NCBI RefSeq assembly: GCF_002744735.1
Contig: NZ_KZ319339.1
Span: 1,612,001 to 1,676,000 of the forward strand
Direction of reading: 5' to 3'
Source: Marinobacter guineae
GTDB taxonomy: Bacteria > Pseudomonadota > Gammaproteobacteria > Pseudomonadales > Oleiphilaceae
DNA length: 64,000 nucleotides
The position numbers and the translations under genes were made by a program. The notes beneath the pieces were generated by a model. That model was not told the DNA's origin. It did not search any database and worked only from the letters and a program-made list of their open reading frames with translations. This document shows positions 55,560 through 64,000 of this stretch, piece after piece. Each line of letters starts with the position of its first letter. The stretch's first letter is position 1.

Positions 55560-56924
55560 ATGAACTCCATCGTCACCTTTCCGAACCGGATTCCCACTGC
55601 GGAGTTCGAGGAACGGCGTTTCAAGGTCTACACAGACCGCCAGCTCGACAAGATCGAAGTCATTCAGAATCTCCCTGAAGAGACCCTGTTTGAAATGAAG
55701 GTGGTAGCAAGCGTGCTGCCTTTCCGGGTCAACGAATATGTGATCAACGAACTGATCAACTGGGACAAGGTACCGAACGACCCGATCTATCAACTTGTCT
55801 TCCCTCAAAAAGGCATGTTGAAAGACGAGCATTACGAGCGTATGGCAAAAATGCACCGGGAAGGTGCCGACAAGAAAGAGATCCAGGCCGTTGCCAAGGA
55901 AATTCGGGATGAACTGAACCCGCATCCGGCTGGACAGATGGAAATGAACATGCCGGAACTGGACGGCGAGGTGTTGGACGGCGTTCAGCACAAGTACCGG
56001 GAAACGGTTCTGTTCTTCCCGGCTCAGGGTCAGACCTGTCACTCCTATTGCACCTTCTGCTTCCGCTGGGCGCAGTTTGTCGGTGACAAGGACCTGAAGA
56101 TGTCCAGCACCGAAGCCGAGAAACTGCACGGCTATCTGCGGGAGCACACCGAGGTAACCGACCTGCTGGTGACAGGCGGCGACCCCATGGTGATGAAAAC
56201 CAAGAACCTGGTGCAGTATCTGGAACCGCTGCTGCAGCCGGAGTTTGACCACATCCAGACCATCCGGATCGGCACCAAGGCCCTTACCTTCTGGCCGTAC
56301 CGTTTTGTGACCGACAAGGATGCGGATGAACTCATCGACCTGTTCGCCCGCCTGGTGGAGGCTGGCAAGCATGTGGCCATCATGGCCCACTACAACCATT
56401 GGCAGGAAATCACCACCGAGATTGCCGAGGAGGCCATCCGGCGTATCCGCGCCACGGGTGCCGAAATCCGCGCCCAGGGCCCATTGATCAAGCACGTGAA
56501 CGACAATGCCGATGCCTGGGCCAGGCTGTGGAAGAAGGAAGTGCAGCTCGGCATTATCCCCTACTACATGTTCGTAGAGCGCGACACCGGCGCCAAGAAC
56601 TACTTCGAGGTACCACTTGCCGAGGCGTTCCAGATCTATCGGGAAGCCATGAAGAAGGTCAGCGGCCTGGCACGCACAGCCCGCGGTCCCTCCATGAGCG
56701 CCGGCCCCGGCAAGGTGGAAATCCAGGGTATTACCGAAATCCACGGCGAAAAGGTCTTCGTCCTGCGCTTCCTGCAGGGCCGCAACCCGGACTGGGTTCA
56801 GCGCCCGTTCTTTGCCAAATACAGCGAAACTGCCACCTGGCTGCATGAACTGGAGCCGGCTTTCGGAGAAGATAAGTTCTTTTTCGAGGATGAATTCGAG
56901 CAGATGAAAATGGGCAACGGCTGA
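55560..56924 (+). CDS. KamA family radical SAM enzyme (lysine 2,3-aminomutase-like)
   Basis: A 454-residue radical SAM protein. The cluster motif is C160-x3-C164-x2-C167 (QTCHSYCTFCFRW), followed by GGDPMVMKTKNLVQYLEPLL and the SAM/PLP-site strands; AGPGKVEIQGI near the C-terminus may hold the PLP-binding Lys. Known relatives shift amino groups on lysine or glutamate. No beta-lysine acetyltransferase is adjacent, so an osmolyte role is not supported here. GAGGGCG precedes the ATG at 55560. AT-rich promoter with a strong palindrome. Confidence 0.85.
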   Translation: MNSIVTFPNRIPTAEFEERRFKVYTDRQLDKIEVIQNLPEETLFEMKVVASVLPFRVNEYVINELINWDKVPNDPIYQLVFPQKGMLKDEHYERMAKMHREGADKKEIQAVAKEIRDELNPHPAGQMEMNMPELDGEVLDGVQHKYRETVLFFPAQGQTCHSYCTFCFRWAQFVGDKDLKMSSTEAEKLHGYLREHTEVTDLLVTGGDPMVMKTKNLVQYLEPLLQPEFDHIQTIRIGTKALTFWPYRFVTDKDADELIDLFARLVEAGKHVAIMAHYNHWQEITTEIAEEAIRRIRATGAEIRAQGPLIKHVNDNADAWARLWKKEVQLGIIPYYMFVERDTGAKNYFEVPLAEAFQIYREAMKKVSGLARTARGPSMSAGPGKVEIQGITEIHGEKVFVLRFLQGRNPDWVQRPFFAKYSETATWLHELEPAFGEDKFFFEDEFEQMKMGNG

Positions 56925-56954
56925 TTAGGCACTGGTTACCCCATTCTATTGGGC

Positions 56955-56998
56955 GAAAACGGGGGTGGGATGAAATTCTTCATCCCACCCCCGTTTTC
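56955..56998. repeat. Palindromic hairpin, GGGTxxGATGAAATT family
   Basis: Arms 56955-56974 (GAAAACGGGGGTGGGATGAA) and 56979-56998 pair perfectly over ATTC: 20 bp. It lies between the convergent KamA-like and lipoprotein genes and may act as a terminator. Same core as those at 21818 and 34881. Confidence 0.8.
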
Positions 56999-57019
56999 AA
57001 CAGTGACGGACAGTTCGTT

Positions 57020-58585
57020 TTAGTTCGTACCCTGGGTTCCTGAGTTGCGGGCCTCAACCTCTTCGAAAATTGTCTCGATCAGGACCCGACTCCTGGATTG
57101 CAGGAAAAGGGATTCGCGGTCAGCACTGGGCTTGTAGTTCAACACCAGCGTCAGGTCTCCCGCCGTACGGTACGGGAAATACCAGTGCTCTTCTGAATCG
57201 ACGGATAGGTTCTCGACCGTTATGACGATATCGTCAGAGGTCTGCATCTGCCCGTTCATTTCATAGAGCGGAACCGTCTTGAAGGTGGTGGTTGCGCTAT
57301 CGGTATGGTTCAGCGCAGAAAGCACCAGATCCCCTGTGTTGAGTTCCTCCTCAGCACCACTCACGGTATATGCCTGGTCACCGGTCACAGTGAATTCCGA
57401 TTGCATCAGGAAGTAATCAATGCTTCCGAAATCCGGATTGTCGTCCCTGAAAGAATAGGTGATGACGTCTTCTTCAACTCTGTAATCACCCGCATCCTTC
57501 AGCTCCGGATTGTTGTCTACCCAGAACAACTCACCGTTATCGGCGACCATTAGAAACATCGAATACCCGCCTTCGCTAAACCGGTGCAGCATAGTCAATT
57601 CGCGGGTGGCTGGGTTTCCGCTGTCATCCGTGAAATTCCAGACAAGGTTGCCATCAGAGTTGACATCAAAAGTGGTGTCAGAGCTGCAGGCTGAAGTGGG
57701 CGCCTCGATACCTACAGTTTTGCCCTGGAAGCCGAATGTCTCGTTATCAAGACAGAACGCGTCGGGGTTATTCGCAGAGCCAAAGCGGATGAAGTAGTGC
57801 TCATTATCTCCCACATCATCGAAACGAAACATTGACCAATTTGTGTCTTGCAGCGTGGTTTTTTCAAACTCGAGGGCTGTTGGGGGCACGTCGTCGCTGA
57901 TCGAACCATCTTCCTGCAACTCGAGTTCGACCAGGTCGGGGTCAGCCCCCGCCTCAACTTCTGCCTCTACAGTCGCTTTTGCAGCAACCAGATTGCTGCT
58001 AACCAGGCTCTCAGTGGAGCCTTTTTTGGTCTCGCTCACAACGAATCGGGCAAGAGCATGGGCGATGCTTGCTTTTGCGGCCGCATCTACATCGCTGCTT
58101 GCCTTTTGGGCAATATAGTCACCAGCAATTACGGACTCATCCAGCCCCAGGTCTTCGGCGAGTTGGCCAACCGTCACTCCGGTGGTTTGGGCGATGTGAG
58201 TGAACGGCGTGATAAAAGCTGACCCCTTCGGTGCACCAAGCACATAGGTTTTATCGACAACGCCACTGTCAGAGTCAATTGTTTTGCCCGCTACGGCACG
58301 GACCACGAGATTGCCGTTGAAGTTAATGCCAGCCACACTGATCTTGCCCGAAGCATTCGTTGATCCGACCGGACCAAGCCCTTGCTCGGACACCTCAAGC
58401 CTGCCATTTGCATTGGCGTCGATGTAAACCTCAGCGTTTTGCAGGTAGCCGTCGATTGCCGTGATGGTTTGTGGTCCATTCGAGGGTGGTATCGATCCCG
58501 ACTCCGATCCTGAACCTCCGCAACCGGTTAGAAGAGTGCTACCAGCAACGGCCAATGCCAGGATCGAGATTTTTTTGTCTTTCAT
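57020..58585 (-). CDS. Secreted lipoprotein of unknown function
   Basis: A 521-residue lipoprotein: the signal (ISILALAVAGSTLLTGCGGS) has a clear lipobox with Cys after LLTG. A small strand module with NAEVYIDANANGRLEVSEQG follows (EF/dockerin-like Asp loop plus a carboxypeptidase-regulatory-like fold), then a helical segment and a large C-terminal strand-rich domain with two Cys. Similar proteins are common in marine bacteria with no known role. Confidence 0.75.
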   Translation of the reverse strand: MKDKKISILALAVAGSTLLTGCGGSGSESGSIPPSNGPQTITAIDGYLQNAEVYIDANANGRLEVSEQGLGPVGSTNASGKISVAGINFNGNLVVRAVAGKTIDSDSGVVDKTYVLGAPKGSAFITPFTHIAQTTGVTVGQLAEDLGLDESVIAGDYIAQKASSDVDAAAKASIAHALARFVVSETKKGSTESLVSSNLVAAKATVEAEVEAGADPDLVELELQEDGSISDDVPPTALEFEKTTLQDTNWSMFRFDDVGDNEHYFIRFGSANNPDAFCLDNETFGFQGKTVGIEAPTSACSSDTTFDVNSDGNLVWNFTDDSGNPATRELTMLHRFSEGGYSMFLMVADNGELFWVDNNPELKDAGDYRVEEDVITYSFRDDNPDFGSIDYFLMQSEFTVTGDQAYTVSGAEEELNTGDLVLSALNHTDSATTTFKTVPLYEMNGQMQTSDDIVITVENLSVDSEEHWYFPYRTAGDLTLVLNYKPSADRESLFLQSRSRVLIETIFEEVEARNSGTQGTN

Positions 58586-58689
58586 TCATTGCTCCACATA
58601 ATCGAGTTTGCCGGGTCAAACCTACCCTGACTATTTACCACCCCATCGAGTGGCCAGTACAGACTATCCCACCGCCAAATTTAATTATG

Positions 58690-58727
58690 TTAAATATTGA
58701 AAAATTAACTTATTTTTCAATATTTAA
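58690..58727. repeat. 16-bp perfect AT-rich hairpin
   Basis: TTAAATATTGAAAAAT (58690-58705) pairs exactly with 58712-58727 over the loop TAACTT. It lies about 105 bases upstream of the lipoprotein start, in a region otherwise without genes. Confidence 0.7.
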
Positions 58728-58819
58728 GATTGTATCTTGCAATCATGTTGTTTGTTTTTCGCAATTAAAACTTCGGCACAAAGCCTTCCGGCCGGGCCTT
58801 GTGAATGGCGTTGTGGCAG

Positions 58820-58854
58820 GGTCTGATCACCCACAGGGTTCGGGTGATCAGACC
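58820..58854 (-). terminator. 13-bp hairpin after the CnoX-like gene
   Basis: GGTCTGATCACCC (58820-58832) and GGGTGATCAGACC (58842-58854) pair perfectly. It lies 17 bases after the stop of the thioredoxin-domain gene. It has no clear U-run, so it may be a repeat or an mRNA end structure. Confidence 0.5.
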
Positions 58855-58870
58855 GCCTCTGGCAGATCAA

Positions 58871-59734
58871 TCAATGCATGAGGGTATAGAGCTTACGCCG
58901 ATAGGTCCGCACATCCGGGTTGTTGTTACCCAGCTTGTCGAACAGCTCGATCAGCGTGGTCTTGGCCACCTCGTCCTTGTATTTGCTGTCCACCTGCATC
59001 AGGCGAATCAGAAGATCCATGGCTTCGGCGTTGTTTTCCTGTAATACGTGGTGAAGCGCCAACTGGTGCAATGCGTTCGGGTCTTTCGGGTCCTGCTCCA
59101 GTGCCATCTCCAGATCCTTGATCGGCGGCAGCTCCGCTGACTGCTTCAGGAACTTCACGCGGGCCGCCAGCTGTTTGGCCTGATGCTGCATTTTCTCTTC
59201 CGGTGGCAGGCTCTCGAGTACTTGCTCGGCAGTCTCGAGATCGCCCATTTCCGCCTTTAGCTGGGCCAGATCAATCAGCACCTTCAGGTTTTCGGGGTCT
59301 TTCTGGTTCATTTCCGAGAGGATGGCCAGAGCACCTTCCACGTCCCCCTCTTCCCAGATCCGATGGGCCTTGTCGTAAGGGTCTTCCTTTGGGGCCTCAA
59401 CGTGCTTGTCCAGTACCTTTCGGATCTCGCTTTCGGGTAAGGCGCCGTTGAAACCATCCACGGCCTGGCCATCCTTCACCAGTATTATCGTTGGCAAGCT
59501 GCGCACACCCAGGCTGGCGGTAAGCTGCTCCTGCTCATCGGCGTTGACCTTGGCCAGCATGAAGCCACCTTCGTAATCATTGGCCAGTTTCTCGAGCACA
59601 GGCGTCAGTTGCTTGCAGGGGGCACACCACTCGGCCCAGACATCCACCAGGACGGGCGTGGTGGCCGAGGCTTCCATGACCTTCTGCTGAAAGTTTTCCA
59701 TGGTGGCTTCAAAGATGTAGGGAGAGTTGCTCAT
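58871..59734 (-). CDS. CnoX-like thioredoxin-domain chaperedoxin
   Basis: A 287-residue protein: an N-terminal thioredoxin fold with active site WCAPC (Cys37, Cys40) and the cis-Pro in VRSLPTIIL, and a C-terminal TPR-type helical half (EGALAILSEMNQKDPENLKV, ALEQDPKDPNALHQLALHHV). E. coli CnoX (YbbN) has the same architecture but has lost one active-site Cys; here both are kept, so redox activity is likely. It protects proteins from oxidation and hands them to chaperones (family knowledge). Start at 59734 chosen over 59743. Confidence 0.9.
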   Translation of the reverse strand: MSNSPYIFEATMENFQQKVMEASATTPVLVDVWAEWCAPCKQLTPVLEKLANDYEGGFMLAKVNADEQEQLTASLGVRSLPTIILVKDGQAVDGFNGALPESEIRKVLDKHVEAPKEDPYDKAHRIWEEGDVEGALAILSEMNQKDPENLKVLIDLAQLKAEMGDLETAEQVLESLPPEEKMQHQAKQLAARVKFLKQSAELPPIKDLEMALEQDPKDPNALHQLALHHVLQENNAEAMDLLIRLMQVDSKYKDEVAKTTLIELFDKLGNNNPDVRTYRRKLYTLMH

Positions 59735-59943
59735 GCAGGGCACCTGAAAAAGTCGAATGAATCGTTAGGAACTGTCAGAGGACATGGGGCCGGGTGCCGG
59801 AAAATCAAGCGTGATCCGATAAAAGCCAACTCCTTGAAATAACCATATCTGCCGTTACATAAGCTATTACGCAACGCGTTGGGGAGAGGCTTTAATAATG
59901 TACCCCGGCGACTCACAACCTTTCCGGATGGATACTTCACGGC

Positions 59944-62394
59944 ATGAATGACGACTCGCGCAAAGATTCACTCGAGGAATTCGAAGAGGACGTGACTGAG
60001 TACATCGGCAAGGATGAACACAGCAAGAGCCTTGCCCTGCCTCAGCAAATGATGCCCCGGCGAATGTATGTGCTGCCGGTTTCAAATCGCCCGTTCTTCC
60101 CTGCCCAGGTGCAGCCTGTTGTGGTGAACCAGAACCCGTGGCAGGAAACCCTGAAGCGGGTCGGCGAGACCGACCACAAGGTGTTGGGTATCTGTTTTGT
60201 GGAGGAGCAGGACGGGGAAGACGGCATACCCGCCAGTGAACAGCTGGAAACCATGGGCTGCGCCGTTCGCGTGCACCAGGCCCAGAGCGAAGGGGGCAAG
60301 TTACAGTTCATCGCCCAGGGTCTGCAGCGGTTCCGGATTGTTCAGTGGTTGCGCCGCAAGCCGCCGTACCTGGTGGAGGTGGAATACCCTTCCGAACCGG
60401 AAGAAGAGGCCGATGAACTCAAAGCCTACACCCTGGCCATTATCAGCTCGATCAAGGAATTGCTGCGCACCAACCCGTTATATGGTGAGGATGTAAAGCA
60501 GTATCTGTCCCGGTTCGGGCCTGATGATAGCTCGCCTCTGGCCGATTTCGGGGCCTCCATGACCAGCGCTCCGGGCCGCGAGCTGCAGGACGTACTGGAC
60601 ACCGTCCCCTTGCTTCACCGCATGGAACGGGTGTTACTGCTGATGCGCAAGGAACAGGAGGTGGCCCGCCTGCAGTCGGAAATCAGCGAAGAGGTCAATG
60701 CCAAGGTTCAGAGGCACCAGCGGGAGTTCTTCCTGAAAGAACAACTGAAGGTCATCCAGCGCGAGCTGGGCATGGCCAAGGACGACAAGACCGCAGATGT
60801 GGAGCGGTTCAAGGAACGGATGGCGGAACTGAATCCGCCCGAGGCCGTTCGCGAGCGCTTCAACGATGAAGTCCAGAAACTGCAGGTGCTGGAACAGGGC
60901 TCGCCGGAATACGGCGTTACCCGCAATTACCTCGACTGGCTGACCCAGGTGCCCTGGGGTGTGCATTCCGAGGATCATTTCGATCTGAACGAAGCGCGCC
61001 GGATTCTGGACCGGGACCACGATGGCCTGGACGACGTGAAAGACCGCATCATCGAGTTTCTGGCGGAAGGCACGTTCAAGGGCGAAGTCAGCGGCTCCAT
61101 CTTGTTGCTGGTGGGCCCGCCGGGTGTGGGCAAGACTTCCATCGGTCATTCGGTGGCGGACGCCCTCGGCCGGAAGTTCTATCGCTTCAGCGTCGGTGGC
61201 ATGCGTGATGAGGCCGAGATCAAGGGGCACCGCCGCACCTACATCGGCGCCATGCCGGGCAAGTTTGTCCAGGCGCTGAAGGATTCGAAAGTGGCGAACC
61301 CGGTGATCATGCTCGATGAAATCGACAAGATCGGTGCTTCCTACCAGGGCGACCCGGCCTCGGCGCTGCTGGAAACCCTGGATCCGGAACAGAACCGCGA
61401 GTTTCTCGACCACTACCTGGATGTCCGCATGGACCTGTCCAAGGTGTTGTTCATCTGCACCGCCAACCAGCTGGACACCATCCCTCGGCCCTTGCTGGAC
61501 CGCATGGATGTCATTCGCCTGTCCGGTTACATTGGAGAAGAAAAACTGGCCATCGCCAAGCATCATTTACTGCCAAGATTGCTCAAGCGGGCCGGTCTGC
61601 TCAAAAAGCAGCTCAATATCACTGACGCCGCCATCAAACAGGTGATCGAAGGCTACGCCCGTGAAGCCGGCGTGCGAAATCTCGAAAAGCTGCTGCACAA
61701 GATCCTGCGCAAAGGCATTGTGAAATTGCTGGAAAATCCGGAGCAGCCTGTGAAGGTCGGTGTCGCGGACCTGCAAACGTACCTCGGCCAGCCGTCGTTC
61801 CGGAAGGAGAAATCCCTCAAGGGCACCGGCGTTGTCACCGGGCTGGCCTGGACCGCCATGGGCGGTGCCACCCTGAGCATTGAAGCATCCCGGATTCACA
61901 GCACCCAACGCGGCTTCAAACTGACCGGCCAGCTCGGAGACGTGATGAAGGAGTCCGCAGAAATCGCCTACAGCTACGTATCCTCAAACCTCAAACGCTT
62001 CAGGGGCGACCCGACCTTCTTCGACAAATCCTTCGTGCACCTGCACGTGCCGGAAGGTGCAACGCCAAAGGATGGCCCCAGCGCTGGCGTCACCATGGCC
62101 ACCGCGCTACTGTCCATCGCCCGCAAAGAGGCCCCGCAGCAGAATCTCGCCATGACCGGGGAGCTGACGCTGACCGGGCAGGTGCTACCAGTGGGCGGTA
62201 TCCGCGAGAAAGTGATCGCCGCGCGCCGGCAAAAAATTAATAACCTGATCCTGCCCGAGGCAAACCGCGGGGATTACGAGGAGCTACCGGATTATCTTAA
62301 AGAAGGCCTGACGGTGAATTTTGCCCGACACTACAATGATGTATTTCAGGTGTGCTTCGCCAACAAACCCCGGAGAGGATCCAGCGTCCATTGA
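59944..62394 (+). CDS. Lon-type ATP-dependent protease
   Basis: An 816-residue LonA-like protease. Order: N-terminal substrate domain (MYVLPVSNRPFFPAQVQPVV), coiled coil (RHQREFFLKEQLKVIQRELG), AAA+ module with Walker A GPPGVGKTS and Walker B VIMLDEIDKIG, and the Ser-Lys protease domain with PKDGPSAGV (Ser) and GGIREKVIAARR (Lys). The N-terminal tail differs from canonical Lon and the protein looks closer to the second Lon of pseudomonads (AsrA), so the symbol lon is not assigned. Confidence 0.93.
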   Translation: MNDDSRKDSLEEFEEDVTEYIGKDEHSKSLALPQQMMPRRMYVLPVSNRPFFPAQVQPVVVNQNPWQETLKRVGETDHKVLGICFVEEQDGEDGIPASEQLETMGCAVRVHQAQSEGGKLQFIAQGLQRFRIVQWLRRKPPYLVEVEYPSEPEEEADELKAYTLAIISSIKELLRTNPLYGEDVKQYLSRFGPDDSSPLADFGASMTSAPGRELQDVLDTVPLLHRMERVLLLMRKEQEVARLQSEISEEVNAKVQRHQREFFLKEQLKVIQRELGMAKDDKTADVERFKERMAELNPPEAVRERFNDEVQKLQVLEQGSPEYGVTRNYLDWLTQVPWGVHSEDHFDLNEARRILDRDHDGLDDVKDRIIEFLAEGTFKGEVSGSILLLVGPPGVGKTSIGHSVADALGRKFYRFSVGGMRDEAEIKGHRRTYIGAMPGKFVQALKDSKVANPVIMLDEIDKIGASYQGDPASALLETLDPEQNREFLDHYLDVRMDLSKVLFICTANQLDTIPRPLLDRMDVIRLSGYIGEEKLAIAKHHLLPRLLKRAGLLKKQLNITDAAIKQVIEGYAREAGVRNLEKLLHKILRKGIVKLLENPEQPVKVGVADLQTYLGQPSFRKEKSLKGTGVVTGLAWTAMGGATLSIEASRIHSTQRGFKLTGQLGDVMKESAEIAYSYVSSNLKRFRGDPTFFDKSFVHLHVPEGATPKDGPSAGVTMATALLSIARKEAPQQNLAMTGELTLTGQVLPVGGIREKVIAARRQKINNLILPEANRGDYEELPDYLKEGLTVNFARHYNDVFQVCFANKPRRGSSVH

Positions 62395-62398
62395 AATA

Positions 62399-62413
62399 AC
62401 TGGTCTAACCAGT
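62399..62413. promoter_or_regulatory. GntR/FadR-like palindrome before the PQQ dehydrogenase gene
   Basis: ACTGGTCTAACCAGT, one mismatch from perfect, with the same ACTGGTC half as the sites beside glcC. It lies 126 bases upstream of the next ATG and just after the Lon stop. Confidence 0.5.
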
Positions 62414-62538
62414 GAGCAATTACATTGACGCTTTCCGGACCGTTGTCTTTACTCGATTTGACTTTGATCAAAAAGTAAACGATCGGTAGCCCCAAGGCTA
62501 CCGGCATCCTACTCGTTGATAAAGAGAGTGGTAAAACA

Positions 62539-63804
62539 ATGAAAAAGAAAGCCTCAATTCTCTGCGTGGCCGCTGGCCTCGCTATCGTTCCTTACGCTCA
62601 TAGCCAATCCGACGACACCCTGAAAAAACTGGGCAATTTCCAGACCACCGGAAAAGCCGAGTTCACCGTCATCGACCAGAAAAGCGACAGCGCTGACGCC
62701 ATCCGGAAAACGCTGGAAAAAATCCAGCTTCCCGATGGCTTTGAAATCAGCCTTTACGCCCTGGTCCCGGATGCCCGCCATATGGCGGTCGGTCCCCAGG
62801 GGGTGGTCACTTTTGTCGGTACCCGTAAAACCGAAGTCTGGGCGGTTACTGACCGCGACAAGGACCGGGTGGCCGACGAGGTCAAGAACTTCGCACCTTC
62901 CCTGGCCAAAGCCGTGCCCAATGGCCCCTGCTTCTCGCCCGACGGCGTGCTCTACATTGCTGAGCAGAACCGGGTACTGGCCTACCCTGCGGCTGAATTT
63001 TTCTACGAGGGCGGCGATGTGGTCGCATCGGAAGTTGTGCCCCAGGGCGAGCTGATTCCCGAGCAGTTTGTGAGCTACAACCACACCGCACGGGTCTGCG
63101 ATATCGGTCCGGACGGCAAGCTCTATATCTCGCTGGGGCAGCCCTATAATGTGGCGCCCCGCGAGCATCTGGACACATTCAGCGAATGGGGTATCGGTGG
63201 CATGATCCGGATGAACCAGGATGGCACCGAGCGCGAAGTTTATACCCGCGGAATCCGCAATTCAGTCGGCCATGATTTCCACCCGACTACGGGAGAGCTC
63301 TGGTTCACCGACAACCAGGTGGACGGCATGGGGGATGACATCCCCCCGGGTGAAATCAATCGGCAAACAGCAATGGGCCAGCACTTCGGCCATCCGTGGT
63401 ATGGCGGCGGAGATGTCCGTACCAATGAATATAAGGGCGAGGAAGTTCCCGAAGAGGTAGTCTTCCCGGTTTCCGAGACGGTGGCTCACGCAGCAGATCT
63501 GGGGATGGCTTTCTATACAGGCAGAATGTTCCCGAAAAAATACCAGGGCGGGATTTTCTCCGCGCAACACGGTTCCTGGAACCGGACCACGCCGATCGGT
63601 GCACGGGTGATGTTCACGCCCGTGGATGCGGAAGGCAACATTGCCGGGGAAACCGTGCCATTCGCGGAAGGCTGGCTGGATGAAAACGGCGAGTATCTGG
63701 GACGGCCAGTAGACGTCGCCCAGCTGAAAGATGGCTCACTACTGGTCTCCGACGACCTGGCAGGTGCTGTTTACCGGATCGCCTACACCGGTTCCGGCTC
63801 CTGA
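62539..63804 (+). CDS. PQQ-dependent sugar dehydrogenase (sorbosone dehydrogenase-like)
   Basis: A 421-residue periplasmic protein with signal peptide (MKKKASILCVAAGLAIVPYA, then HSQ). The six-bladed propeller is of the soluble glucose/sorbosone dehydrogenase type: LYALVPDARHMAVGPQGVV, LYIAEQNRVLAYP, RNSVGHDFHPTTGELWFTDN, FSAQHGSWNRTTPIGARVMF. Oxidises aldoses or related compounds with PQQ (family knowledge). A c-type cytochrome gene follows 65 bases on, the likely electron acceptor. Confidence 0.88.
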   Translation: MKKKASILCVAAGLAIVPYAHSQSDDTLKKLGNFQTTGKAEFTVIDQKSDSADAIRKTLEKIQLPDGFEISLYALVPDARHMAVGPQGVVTFVGTRKTEVWAVTDRDKDRVADEVKNFAPSLAKAVPNGPCFSPDGVLYIAEQNRVLAYPAAEFFYEGGDVVASEVVPQGELIPEQFVSYNHTARVCDIGPDGKLYISLGQPYNVAPREHLDTFSEWGIGGMIRMNQDGTEREVYTRGIRNSVGHDFHPTTGELWFTDNQVDGMGDDIPPGEINRQTAMGQHFGHPWYGGGDVRTNEYKGEEVPEEVVFPVSETVAHAADLGMAFYTGRMFPKKYQGGIFSAQHGSWNRTTPIGARVMFTPVDAEGNIAGETVPFAEGWLDENGEYLGRPVDVAQLKDGSLLVSDDLAGAVYRIAYTGSGS

Positions 63805-63869
63805 ACCTGAATCAACATCCCTTTCAGTGCCGGGGAGTGACACTCTCCCCGGCGAACCGGAGACCCTGC

Positions 63870-64000
63870 ATGCTGAGAAAGAGCAAGACCAGCGTAGCCG
63901 CTGCGATACTCCTCACATCTGCGCTGACACTGACTGCCTCGGCCTTTGCCGCAGACCCCGCCGAGGGTCGTAAACTGGCTTCCCAATGCAAGATCTGTCA
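63870..64000 (+). CDS. c-type cytochrome (3' end outside window)
   Basis: The first 43 codons are seen: MLRKSKTSVAAAILLTSALT (signal peptide, continuing TLTASAFA), then ADPAEGRKLASQCKIC with the next codon beginning CA, so the haem motif CxxCH can be completed at once. CCGGAG lies 7 bases before the ATG. Probable electron acceptor of the upstream PQQ dehydrogenase. Confidence 0.82.
   Translation, partial: MLRKSKTSVAAAILLTSALTLTASAFAADPAEGRKLASQCKIC

Overview
The window looks like a marine gammaproteobacterium close to Marinobacter. Supporting features are a high-GC backbone, an AruF/AruG-type arginine succinyltransferase (AST) pathway with two transferase subunits, a TRAP-fed glycolate oxidase operon, a pseudomonad-type aceEF pair, and porin, Lon and PQQ-dehydrogenase genes. 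This genus call is inference from gene content; no 16S gene is present. LAYOUT. 1-3.2 kb: backbone with the 3' part of an AsmA-family gene, mutY and yggX. 3.36-16.2 kb: a tRNA-Phe gene (GAA) carries an integrated filamentous phage (inovirus). A perfect 57-bp direct repeat of the tRNA 3' end (3384-3440 and 16114-16170) bounds about 12.8 kb. Leftward-reading phage genes encode a tyrosine integrase, a Rep protein, Zot/pI, pVI-like, pIII-like, a 24-aa membrane peptide, a major coat protein with signal peptide, a ssDNA-binding protein and five small genes overlapping by ATGA. A divergent repressor follows. The right third is AT-rich cargo: a SIR2-family gene split by a frameshift, a membrane-anchored DUF2726/zinc-finger protein, a Phd/YefM antitoxin, and a Doc (Fic-fold) toxin with its own small partner. 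16.2-21.8 kb: backbone with an aldo/keto reductase, universal stress protein, a lone capsule-type (KpsS/KpsC-like) gene, an ArfA-like ribosome rescue gene whose 3' end lies in a perfect 13-bp hairpin, a CaCA exchanger, a LysE exporter and a DUF4124 protein. 21.9-30.6 kb: glycolate (or related 2-hydroxyacid) module dctPQM-glcG-glcDEF read leftward, with a divergent GlcC-like regulator and two ACTGGTC-type palindromes between them. 30.7-46.1 kb: a basic amino-acid ABC importer plus astE read rightward, and astC-aruF-aruG-astD-astB read leftward, separated by an RND efflux pair with a divergent TetR gene. 46.2-64 kb: a DnaQ/GIY-YIG nuclease fusion, a porin, an Old Yellow Enzyme, aceEF, a KamA-family radical SAM enzyme, a lipoprotein, a CnoX-like thioredoxin, a Lon protease, a PQQ-type sugar dehydrogenase and the start of a c-type cytochrome. 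MAIN POINTS. (1) The SIR2 cargo gene is out of frame because AGCAAAC is present three times in tandem at 12714-12734; removing one unit restores one continuous 526-aa frame, so the locus is either phase-variable or inactivated by slippage. (2) The ArfA-like gene carries its stop codon in the loop of a long hairpin, which fits the known self-limiting arfA logic. (3) GntR/FadR-type palindromes recur upstream of three unrelated metabolic units. (4) Two families of structured intergenic repeats are present. All calls come from reading the sequence; no database search was run.
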